This document shows, piece after piece, positions 5,388 through 10,231 of a stretch of 10,231 nucleotides of DNA. Source of the DNA: Promethearchaeota archaeon (GTDB lineage Archaea; Asgardarchaeota; Lokiarchaeia; Sigynarchaeales; SOKP01). Each line of letters starts with the position of its first letter. The first letter of the stretch is position 1. Both the position numbers and the translations under genes were made by a program. A model generated the notes under the pieces. It did not search any database, was not told the origin of the DNA, and saw only the letters and a list, made by a program, of their open reading frames with translations. The DNA lies in assembly GCA_014730295.1 (NCBI GenBank), contig WJIN01000432.1, positions 1 to 10,231 of the forward strand. Direction: 5' to 3'.

Positions 5388-5576
5388 TTATCTTACTCGC
5401 AGTGCATATTTACCAGGAATATGAATTTTTAAATATTCCCCGACCTTAGACTCTTCGGGTTTAATGATTATAACTTCTCCGGTATAATCCTCACTCAGAG
5501 TGTGAGTTTTACATTTTGGACAAACTTGTTCATTTTTAGTTATCAAATGGCAATTTTTACACGCTTTTTCTTTCAT
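5388..5576 (-). CDS. spt4: transcription elongation factor Spt4 (RpoE'')
   Basis: Spt4 is the zinc-binding partner of Spt5 and promotes processive elongation by archaeal RNA polymerase. The 62 residues match the family. The ribbon cysteines are C6-x2-C9 and C19-x2-C22 (ACKNC, VCPKC), followed by LSEDYTGEVIIIKPEESKV and the C-terminal IPGKYALRVR, all typical. The ATG at 5576 is supported by this conserved start (MKEKACKNC). A TATA-like element at 5608-5617 would give a leader of about nine bases. The rpoE' gene ends 170 bases upstream, so the two conserved neighbours may be separate transcripts. Confidence 0.96.
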   Translation of the reverse strand: MKEKACKNCHLITKNEQVCPKCKTHTLSEDYTGEVIIIKPEESKVGEYLKIHIPGKYALRVR

Positions 5577-5607
5577 TTTGTAAACCTGAGTATATAATTG
5601 TAAATAA

Positions 5608-5617
5608 TATATAAAAA
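5608..5617 (-). promoter_or_regulatory. TATA box for spt4
   Basis: TTTTTATATA on the minus strand predicts transcription from about 5585, nine bases before the spt4 ATG. The call is from spacing only. Confidence 0.45.
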
Positions 5618-5643
5618 TCTATTTCTAAGGGTGATAGAGCGGC

Positions 5644-5650
5644 AAAAAAA
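5644..5650 (-). terminator. possible poly-T terminator after rpoE'
   Basis: Seven A residues on the plus strand read as T7 in the direction of rpoE', about 97 bases after its stop and just upstream of the spt4 TATA box. That position would separate the two transcription units. Confidence 0.35.
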
Positions 5651-5746
5651 TTAAATTTTACTATTATCAATAAATAATAATTTAGTTTGAAAAAATATGA
5701 AATCACTTTAGTTATTAAACTTGATGAGATTTTGCTGATTCTTATT

Positions 5747-6352
5747 TTATGGCAAAATCTCTTCTTCTTTTACTTCTTTTTTGGCTTTCTGGGTTTTCTT
5801 TTCAGAGTAGTAATTCTCTATGTCTTGCTCAATCCATTCATCCTTACCCAGATAGGGTGAGCGCATCGAAAGTCCAAGTTTTCCACTTCTTCCACCACCT
5901 AAAGATACTGCAATTACTTTAGCTCGGATACCATCCCCTACTTCAAGAATTTTGCCCGTTTCCTTTCCAATAAATCGATTTCCAACTTGTTCATAGGAAA
6001 TATAATCATCTGTAATCTGTGATACATGAACTAATCCATCTAATGGTCCTAAGCGGATAAAGGCTCCAAAATCCACGATTTCCACTACTTCTCCTTCAAC
6101 AATTTCTGATACGGTTGGTCGAAAGGTTAAGATAGTAAATTCAACTTCATGGAATGTATTCGCATTGCCGGGTATGATTTGTCCGGTAGAAACTGAAAGC
6201 ACATCTACCACAGCGATGATAAATCCATATTGCTTGGTAATTATTCCTTCATAGTCTTCGCTGAGAATCAATCGCGCGCTGACTTCTTTGGGCTGACTAA
6301 ATAAGAATGGAGGAATTTCCACTTTCGCCTCCAAAGTTATGAGTTTAAACAA
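5747..6352 (-). CDS. rpoE: DNA-directed RNA polymerase subunit Rpo7 (RpoE')
   Basis: This subunit is the archaeal equivalent of eukaryotic Rpb7. With Rpo4 it forms the stalk of RNA polymerase, which binds the emerging RNA and aids promoter opening. The 201 residues comprise an N-terminal tip domain (1-80, FKLITLEAKVEIPP at the start) and an S1 RNA-binding domain from about 82, seen in EGEVVEIVDFGAFIRLGPLDGLVHVS. A lysine/glutamate tail of about 20 residues extends the end. The start is TTG: it matches the conserved family N-terminus exactly and has GGTG nine bases upstream on the minus strand, while no ATG fits. A TATA box at 6404-6412 gives a leader of about 30 bases. Confidence 0.96.
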   Translation of the reverse strand: MFKLITLEAKVEIPPFLFSQPKEVSARLILSEDYEGIITKQYGFIIAVVDVLSVSTGQIIPGNANTFHEVEFTILTFRPTVSEIVEGEVVEIVDFGAFIRLGPLDGLVHVSQITDDYISYEQVGNRFIGKETGKILEVGDGIRAKVIAVSLGGGRSGKLGLSMRSPYLGKDEWIEQDIENYYSEKKTQKAKKEVKEEEILP

Positions 6353-6358
6353 CTGTTT

Positions 6359-6364
6359 GACACC
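6359..6364 (-). promoter_or_regulatory. ribosome binding site that fixes the TTG start of rpoE'
   Basis: GGTGTC on the minus strand lies six to eleven bases before the TTG at 6352. The same GGTGT core precedes the roadblock gene (9369) and the 85-residue orphan (8620), so it appears to be this organism's normal site. Confidence 0.55.
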
Positions 6365-6403
6365 GATAAAGAGGATAAAATTTAGTTAAATGTCAAAATG
6401 AAC

Positions 6404-6412
6404 TATAAAATT
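6404..6412 (-). promoter_or_regulatory. TATA box for rpoE'
   Basis: The minus strand reads AATTTTATA. The predicted transcription start near 6381 leaves about 30 bases of leader that include the GGTG site. Confidence 0.45.
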
Positions 6413-6456
6413 AATATTTTGTGGTTTTATTGAGTTATCCATATTAAGGTAATGAG

Positions 6457-6474
6457 AAACAATTAAGATTGTTT
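6457..6474. repeat. perfect inverted repeat in the rpoE' upstream gap
   Basis: AAACAAT (6457-6463) and ATTGTTT (6468-6474) are exact complements around a four-base centre. They lie between rpoE' and the coiled-coil gene, upstream of the predicted rpoE' TATA box. It could be an operator or a hairpin; short AT-rich palindromes also occur by chance. Confidence 0.3.
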
Positions 6475-6535
6475 GAAGGACATTTGATCTAAGTTTTATA
6501 ATTTTTTGCTTGTATTCTCACTCATTTTACTTATT

Positions 6536-6541
6536 AAAAAA
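6536..6541 (-). terminator. possible poly-T terminator of the coiled-coil gene
   Basis: Six A residues on the plus strand read as T6 about 28 bases after the TAG stop of the gene at 6569-6901. The assignment is by position and composition. Confidence 0.3.
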
Positions 6542-6568
6542 GTGATATTTTTAGATTATAAAAACATA

Positions 6569-6901
6569 CTAATCATACGTATCATTTTTGCTAATTTGAC
6601 GGAGTTTATACTCTAAATATTCTATCTCTTGTTCTATTGTATGTATTTGAGAATTTAAAGTCACGATAATCTCATTCCCAAGCGATTTTACGTCATCGTT
6701 CATTATTTCATTATTTCCAATCTCCTTTAATATTGATTTGTCCACTTTATCAAAAATATATGTTAATTGATAATTCTGTTCTGTTTCTAATAATATTTTA
6801 AACCCCGTTGCTCCACGCAAAATCAATTGCTTCAAATAGAGCAATTGTTCCAATTTTGAGGTTTTTTTTTCCAATTCCTCCTCGATTTTTCCTTTTTTCA
6901 T
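6569..6901 (-). CDS. coiled-coil protein, function unknown
   Basis: This 110-residue orphan is not recognised as a family. It is predicted to be almost all helix: a charged N-terminal heptad-like region (residues 2-25, KIEEELEKKTSKLEQLLYLKQ) and a second near the end (82-105, HTIEQEIEYLEYKLRQ), around a less charged middle containing GATGFKILLETEQNYQL. No cysteines, signal peptide or membrane segment are seen. The ATG at 6901 opens directly into the first helix; no clear ribosome binding site precedes it. It ends with TAG. It is upstream of and in the same direction as rpoE' but 216 bases away, so it is probably not part of that operon. It could bridge partners by coiled coil; nothing more can be said. 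Confidence 0.65.
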   Translation of the reverse strand: MKKGKIEEELEKKTSKLEQLLYLKQLILRGATGFKILLETEQNYQLTYIFDKVDKSILKEIGNNEIMNDDVKSLGNEIIVTLNSQIHTIEQEIEYLEYKLRQISKNDTYD

Positions 6902-7101
6902 TTACTTCTATATGTCTTGAGATCTTGTTATTTTTCTATTTCAAATTTTATTACGTTTTGAGTAGAATATTAAAGTCCAATACTGTTTAGAATATAATCT
7001 TAATAATTATTTTAAATCTTATCGGATTCCATAGAAAAAATCTTTCTTTTTAAGTCTTATTTAAAGTTAGAACCTCTTTTGAGCGGCTCTAAAGGCATAA
7101 G

Positions 7102-7112
7102 TTTTAAATTTA
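7102..7112 (+). promoter_or_regulatory. TATA box for the HAD nucleotidase gene
   Basis: TTTTAAATTTA predicts a transcription start near 7133, only about four bases before the ATG, so the message is nearly leaderless. The small palindrome GAGCGGCTC (7081-7089) lies 12 bases upstream of the TATA element, a place where activators can bind; that role is a guess. Confidence 0.5.
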
Positions 7113-7136
7113 GTGTAGGTAATTGATATATAGGAT

Positions 7137-7712
7137 ATGAAAATTGCGGTCGATGTAGATGGAGTTCTTCTTGATTTAATGGTTACCTATTGTGAGATTT
7201 ATAACGAGCAATTTGAAACAGATTATACAAAAAAGGATGTTATTCGATGGGATTTTTTTGAAGAATGGGATATAAATGAGAATCAAGCGTTTGAGATTTT
7301 TCATGAAATCTATGAAAATAGCTTTGAAATCCCTCTTATTGACGAGTACGCCTTATTTGTCTTGGAACAGATAAATAAATCCCATCATGTCGATATCGTA
7401 TCAGCACGCAGCGAACAATTTACCTCACAATTAGGCGGCACGCTGAAGTCTCATGGAATTAATCAAGGGATCCATTACCGACATCTTATTTTGGTACATG
7501 AAAAACCTTACGATATCAAACTAAGATTAAATTATGACCTTTATATTGATGATAATCCGCATTTAGCGAACGCAATTAGAGAACGAAATGATGAGGTTCT
7601 TTTATTATATGACCAGCCGTGGAATCGAGTAATTGATGAATCCGAAAATATTATCCGGGTTTTCAACTGGAAAGAAATTCATCACGATATTAGAAACTTG
7701 GAAAATCTTTAA
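7137..7712 (+). CDS. HAD-superfamily 5'(3')-deoxyribonucleotidase-like phosphatase
   Basis: This 191-residue HAD hydrolase resembles the NT5C/5'-nucleotidase C group, which removes phosphate from (deoxy)nucleotides. Motif I is IAVDVDGVLLD, with nucleophile D6 and acid/base D8. Motif II is the serine in VSARSE (about 89). The motif III lysine is K123 or K128, and motif IV is the acidic pair D138-D139 in YIDDNP. The later YDQPWNR also fits this group. A helical cap lies between residues 15 and 75. The start is fixed by the family N-terminus (MKIAVDVDG). It stands alone behind its own promoter, 129 bases before the UPF0316 gene. The substrate cannot be read from the sequence; a role in nucleotide pool clean-up is an inference. 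Confidence 0.85.
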   Translation: MKIAVDVDGVLLDLMVTYCEIYNEQFETDYTKKDVIRWDFFEEWDINENQAFEIFHEIYENSFEIPLIDEYALFVLEQINKSHHVDIVSARSEQFTSQLGGTLKSHGINQGIHYRHLILVHEKPYDIKLRLNYDLYIDDNPHLANAIRERNDEVLLLYDQPWNRVIDESENIIRVFNWKEIHHDIRNLENL

Positions 7713-7841
7713 TTGACTAATTTAAGAAAAACCTTTTGATCGTGATTAGGTAGTTATTCCTGTTGTAAGGAAAAATTCCGATAAACTAATTTAGCTATGG
7801 TTAATTCTAAGTCTAAATCACAATGTTATTAATGATGCTTT

Positions 7842-8411
7842 ATGGATATTGAAATTTTCTCTCTTATAATACTTCCAATTCTCATATTTGCTGCCCGTGT
7901 TAGTGATGTCTCAATTGGTACGATGAGGATTATTTTCATTTCCCAAGGAAATCGAAAATTGGCACCATTAGCAGGCTTTTTTGAAGTGACTATCTGGCTT
8001 TTGGCTATGGGACAGATTTTCAACAACCTAACAAATCCTATTTATTATATTGCATACGCGAGTGGATTTGCTATGGGAAATTATGTGGGTTTAGTAATTG
8101 AACAGAAATTATCCCTCGGATTACTGAGTTTATATTTAATCATTAAAGATGACCCTCAATATTTAGTTAAGGAACTAAAAACGCAAGGATATGGATTGAC
8201 CACCTTAACTGCGGAAGGTATGAAAGGGAATGTAAAACTGCTCGTTATGATAATTAAGAGGAAGGATTTAAATGAAGTATACAATTTGATTAAAAGTTCT
8301 CATCCCGATGCTTTCATGTCAGTCCAAAATGTCCAGTCCGTTAAAGGAGCTTTCCTCGGACCTAAACAAAAAGTTCGATGGGCATTGCTTGGACGAAAAA
8401 AAGGAAAATAA
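7842..8411 (+). CDS. UPF0316/DUF2179 membrane protein
   Basis: This 189-residue protein belongs to a family found in many bacteria and some archaea whose function is not established. The N-terminal half holds three membrane helices (about 6-24, 42-60 and 66-85) with the family motifs FAARVSDVSIGTMRIIFISQG, GFFEVTIWLLAMGQI, and YASGFAMGNYVGLVIEQKL. The C-terminal half (about 98-170) is a soluble DUF2179-type domain, a small alpha/beta module also found at the end of YitT-like transporters and thought to sense a ligand. The basic tail ends in GRKKGK. The start ATG matches the family N-terminus, but no clear ribosome binding site is seen. A ten-T terminator follows 12 bases after the stop. Confidence 0.9.
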   Translation: MDIEIFSLIILPILIFAARVSDVSIGTMRIIFISQGNRKLAPLAGFFEVTIWLLAMGQIFNNLTNPIYYIAYASGFAMGNYVGLVIEQKLSLGLLSLYLIIKDDPQYLVKELKTQGYGLTTLTAEGMKGNVKLLVMIIKRKDLNEVYNLIKSSHPDAFMSVQNVQSVKGAFLGPKQKVRWALLGRKKGK

Positions 8412-8423
8412 ACACCTCCTCTA

Positions 8424-8433
8424 TTTTTTTTTT
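8424..8433 (+). terminator. poly-T terminator after the UPF0316 gene
   Basis: A run of ten T residues, the longest in the window, begins 12 bases after the stop codon. CTCT before it and AGAG after it can pair in a short stem with the T run in the loop. A T-rich tract directly after a gene is the standard archaeal intrinsic terminator. Confidence 0.65.
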
Positions 8434-8550
8434 ATCCATAAGAGAGGCTCACTCAGGTCAAAATATTATAAAAATCATTAGAACCAATTCTGTTTAATAT
8501 AAAGGTGATAGAGTGAGGATTATAGAGTAGTTTAATTTTTTAATGGATCT

Positions 8551-8559
8551 CTTTAAATA
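8551..8559 (+). promoter_or_regulatory. TATA box for the 85-residue orphan
   Basis: CTTTAAATA predicts transcription from about 8580, giving a leader of about 40 bases that includes the small palindrome TTGCA-TTT-TGCAA (8584-8596) and the ribosome binding site. Confidence 0.45.
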
Positions 8560-8603
8560 GGACGAGTTTGTTTTCTAGATCGGTTGCATTTTGCAATTAA
8601 AAC

Positions 8604-8610
8604 AGGGGTG
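8604..8610 (+). promoter_or_regulatory. ribosome binding site of the 85-residue orphan
   Basis: AGGGGTG lies nine bases before the ATG at 8620. This good match is the main reason to accept the short gene and this start. Confidence 0.6.
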
Positions 8611-8619
8611 TTAGAGTAA

Positions 8620-8877
8620 ATGAGTAAGAGTGATCTTGAAATAATCATCATTGAAAACGTACGAATTGATGGTGCGCATTATCCGTATTATCCCCTCATC
8701 AACCTGGAATATGCTGAAGAAACATTGAGCTCGAAAATTTCCCGTAAATTAAAGGGAATGGTTAAAAGCATATTTAACGCGTTAAGTTATCATAATAAGA
8801 CGAGCGTGAGGGCGAAATACGGGTCTGCTAACGATAATGATGGTAATACGAAGAAAGATGCTGATAAGGAAAAATAA
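8620..8877 (+). CDS. 85-residue orphan protein, function unknown
   Basis: This small protein is not recognised. The first 35 residues look folded: an acidic strand-forming start (SDLEIIIIENVRIDG) followed by an aromatic stretch HYPYYPLINLEY. Residues 37-55 form a basic amphipathic helix (SSKISRKLKGMVKSIFNAL). The last 20 residues are polar and probably disordered (N, D, K rich). No cysteines or membrane helices are seen. A TATA box and a strong AGGGGTG ribosome binding site support it as a real gene. It lies in its own unit between the UPF0316 gene and the convergent roadblock gene, with 117 bases between their stops. Partnership with the roadblock protein is possible but not shown. Confidence 0.7.
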   Translation: MSKSDLEIIIIENVRIDGAHYPYYPLINLEYAEETLSSKISRKLKGMVKSIFNALSYHNKTSVRAKYGSANDNDGNTKKDADKEK

Positions 8878-8907
8878 CTGAGTTTAGGTTTCTGTGCCAG
8901 AATTTTC

Positions 8908-8961
8908 TTTCTCCTTAATTGGTTATTTTTCTATGTAATTTGATCTAAAATCAAGGAGAAA
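8908..8961. repeat. 9-bp inverted repeat between convergent genes
   Basis: TTTCTCCTT (8908-8916) and AAGGAGAAA (8953-8961) are exact complements separated by 36 bases. They lie in the gap between two genes that end towards each other, so they may help end transcription in both directions; the right arm is followed by an A5 run and the loop contains a T5 run. The 9-mer CAGAATTTT also occurs as a direct repeat on either side of the stem (8898-8906 and 8980-8988). Confidence 0.35.
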
Positions 8962-8994
8962 TTATAAAAACAGTAGAAGCAGAATTTTGGTTCC

Positions 8995-9369
8995 TTAGAT
9001 TAATTTCGCGATCTTTTCGGTTGTTCGCTTGCAGTCCAGAAAAATGAGTCCGAGTCGAACGTCGGGAGTTGTGGACACTACGAGCACTGCGTTTGGACCT
9101 GCTGCGAGAACAAGAAGGTAACCATCCGAGCCTTTGACCATAATCTGTTCAAGCTCACCTTTACCCATTTCATGGGCGGCTCTTTCCCCTAGCGACAAGA
9201 TAGCTGCGGTCATCGCAGCGATACGCGTCTCATCAACCCCTTGCGGTAATGCAGACGCAATAGGAAGCCCTTCCACCGACACGATAGCCGTTGATTTGAC
9301 TTCGGGAATAGCAGCAAGAAGTTGCTTAAGGATTGCATCAAGAGTCTGTCCTGTGGGGGTGTCATCCAT
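8995..9369 (-). CDS. roadblock/LC7 domain protein
   Basis: This is a single-domain roadblock/LC7 protein of 124 residues. Such proteins form dimers that bind or regulate small Ras-like GTPases (as MglB does with MglA) and are especially numerous in Asgard archaea. The fold is seen as a first helix (TLDAILKQLLAAIPEV), the strand-turn-strand AIVSVEGLPIASALP (28-42), a long helix ETRIAAMTAAILSLGERAAHEM (47-68), the paired strands LEQIMVKGSDGYLLVLAAGPNAVLVVST, and a last helix after VRLGLIFLDCKR. The start has GGTGT eight bases upstream on the minus strand. No GTPase gene is next to it in the window. Its GC content is about 55% in sampled stretches, far above its neighbours, and its codon use differs accordingly. 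Confidence 0.93.
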   Translation of the reverse strand: MDDTPTGQTLDAILKQLLAAIPEVKSTAIVSVEGLPIASALPQGVDETRIAAMTAAILSLGERAAHEMGKGELEQIMVKGSDGYLLVLAAGPNAVLVVSTTPDVRLGLIFLDCKRTTEKIAKLI

Positions 9370-9523
9370 TTTGTTTACACCAGTTAAAAATCATTGGAGA
9401 TACAGTTTTGATTGTATTAAGAATAATTCATTTCTAAATTTATTTTTTTCTAATTAAATCAGATCTAAATTAATAATTTTAAATATAATGAATAAAAAGA
9501 TCAATATAAAGTTTGAGATTTAC
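9370..9523. promoter_or_regulatory. upstream region of the roadblock gene
   Basis: This AT-rich gap holds the roadblock ribosome binding site (GGTGT on the minus strand, plus-strand 9378-9382) and an A/T stretch near 9437-9450 that could act as its TATA box. No gene or clear operator is seen. Confidence 0.3.
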
Positions 9524-9919
9524 CTATTTTCTATTTGGATCAAACATTTTTCCCCATAGATTTTTTTGCAGTTGTTGAAAATTCATTCTATTAAACTTAT
9601 TATCATAATATTCCTTTTCTTTAAAAAATATTTTATTGCAAAATTTACAAATCCATTCTTTACGTTGTGCATTAAATTGCATATCTAAGTCCGACCTTCT
9701 GCAGTATGCGCAAAAACATATAGATTTATCTTTTAATAGGCTAAGTTTGAATTGTTTTGAATTTATATCTCCAATCCTTCTAAGGGATTTTAATTTTCTT
9801 TTTTTCATTTCCAAGTCATAAATTTGACTAAAAATTGAATGAACTAATAATTTACGTAAATTGTATCGAATGTTTCTTAATATCTCACTCTTAAAATGTA
9901 TAGTTCTCCCATCTTTCAT
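9524..9919 (-). CDS. basic zinc-ribbon protein, function unknown
   Basis: This 131-residue protein is not assigned to a named family. The first half is basic and helical (GRTIHFKSEILRNIRYNL, then KKRKLKSLRRIG near 39-50). A zinc ribbon follows, with C70-x2-C73 and C91-x2-C94, and C68 as an extra cysteine (ICFCAYC, ICKFCNK). The C-terminal part is rich in N, K, F and Y. The basic helices plus the ribbon suggest nucleic-acid binding, which is an inference. The gene is very AT-rich. No ribosome binding site precedes its ATG, but it lies only nine bases after the upstream partial gene and is probably co-transcribed with it. It ends with TAG. Confidence 0.65.
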   Translation of the reverse strand: MKDGRTIHFKSEILRNIRYNLRKLLVHSIFSQIYDLEMKKRKLKSLRRIGDINSKQFKLSLLKDKSICFCAYCRRSDLDMQFNAQRKEWICKFCNKIFFKEKEYYDNKFNRMNFQQLQKNLWGKMFDPNRK

Positions 9920-9928
9920 ATTGTTTAA

Positions 9929-10231
9929 TTATATTTTCCATTTCCTTTTTATTAATTTTAAATCATTTTCTGTAAATATATCTTTTGACAAACCAGCTTT
10001 AGAATATTTTTCTTCATTTAATAATACAAAATCTACAACACTTTCTGCCAAATCATAGAACCTCCTAATAACAGGATTATCTCCCTTCTCAATTTCAAAT
10101 TGTCTCTTAAGAAATTCTTTGAAATAACCGTTATTTATATCTTCTTTTGCTTGATTCCATTGTGATAAGAAATGTTTTAAGTCATTGCTATCCCTAGGAG
10201 ATCTTCCCTCATCATTGCTTAACCATAGATC
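9929..10231 (-). CDS. partial gene, C-terminal 100 residues of an unknown protein
   Basis: An open frame enters from the right window edge on the minus strand and ends in TAA nine bases before the zinc-ribbon gene, so the start lies outside the window. The visible part is hydrophilic and helical, with DLWLSNDEGRSPRDSNDLKH at the left, then a helix around DINNGYFKEFLKRQ, and VIRRFYDLAESVVDFVLLNE near the middle. There are no cysteines, membrane helices or motifs that I recognise. The tight spacing to the zinc-ribbon gene suggests an operon. Confidence 0.6.
   Translation of the reverse strand, partial: DLWLSNDEGRSPRDSNDLKHFLSQWNQAKEDINNGYFKEFLKRQFEIEKGDNPVIRRFYDLAESVVDFVLLNEEKYSKAGLSKDIFTENDLKLIKRKWKI

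Noticed and set aside
5630..5639. GGTGATAGAG occurs in two intergenic regions (5630-5639 and 8504-8513) and resembles a box C of a guide RNA.
   Set aside because: A shared 10-mer is expected by chance in 10 kb, the match to box C is imperfect, and no box D was found at a fitting distance.
9050..9080. A T-loop-like GTTCGAC on the minus strand, suggesting a tRNA.
   Set aside because: It codes for the DVRLG stretch of the roadblock protein and no acceptor stem or anticodon arm can be built around it.
9134..9457. A 107-residue plus-strand frame opposite the roadblock gene.
   Set aside because: The GC-rich roadblock gene creates an open antisense frame; the minus-strand product is a clear roadblock domain and the plus-strand frame has no recognisable features.

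Overview
The window is AT-rich chromosomal DNA from an archaeon. It carries archaeal/eukaryote-type information-processing genes: RNA polymerase subunits Rpo10 (RpoN) and Rpo7 (RpoE'), elongation factor Spt4, ribosomal proteins L7Ae, S28e, S24e and S27ae, the KEOPS proteins Kae1 and Bud32, and the archaeal GTP-dependent dephospho-CoA kinase. TATA-type promoters with leaderless or short-leader starts, mixed with GGTG/GGAG-type ribosome binding sites, also fit an archaeon. The base composition, the roadblock/LC7 protein and several small orphan proteins would suit an Asgard-type lineage, but no gene here proves this. No rRNA, tRNA, CRISPR array, insertion sequence or phage gene was found.

Layout. 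1-540: rpoN (+) converges with a six-cysteine mini zinc protein (-). 759-1397: L7Ae and S28e form a two-gene ribosomal operon (+). 1431-1652: a ribbon-helix-helix regulator (-), preceded by the longest gene-free stretch (1653-1979). 1980-6352: a long minus-strand cluster read in the order rpoE', spt4, dephospho-CoA kinase, S24e, S27ae, kae1, bud32. This order is widely conserved in archaea; here it is interrupted only by a plus-strand two-helix membrane protein (4477-4695). 6569-6901: a coiled-coil orphan (-). 7137-8877: three plus-strand genes, namely an HAD 5'(3')-deoxyribonucleotidase-like protein, a UPF0316/DUF2179 membrane protein, and an 85-residue orphan. 8995-9369: a GC-rich roadblock/LC7 gene (-). 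9524-10231: a zinc-ribbon orphan and a partial unknown gene (-).

How they fit together. The central cluster joins transcription (Rpo7, Spt4), coenzyme A synthesis, ribosome assembly (S24e, S27ae) and tRNA t6A modification (Kae1, Bud32). Several of its genes appear to have their own TATA boxes, so it is probably a set of nested or separate short units rather than one transcript. The most notable local detail is that kae1 and bud32 lie in the same reading frame, separated only by one TAG and one ATT codon. The second is the sharp GC contrast of the roadblock gene against its surroundings. I see ordinary archaeal core genes with small orphans between them, and no convincing new multi-gene system.
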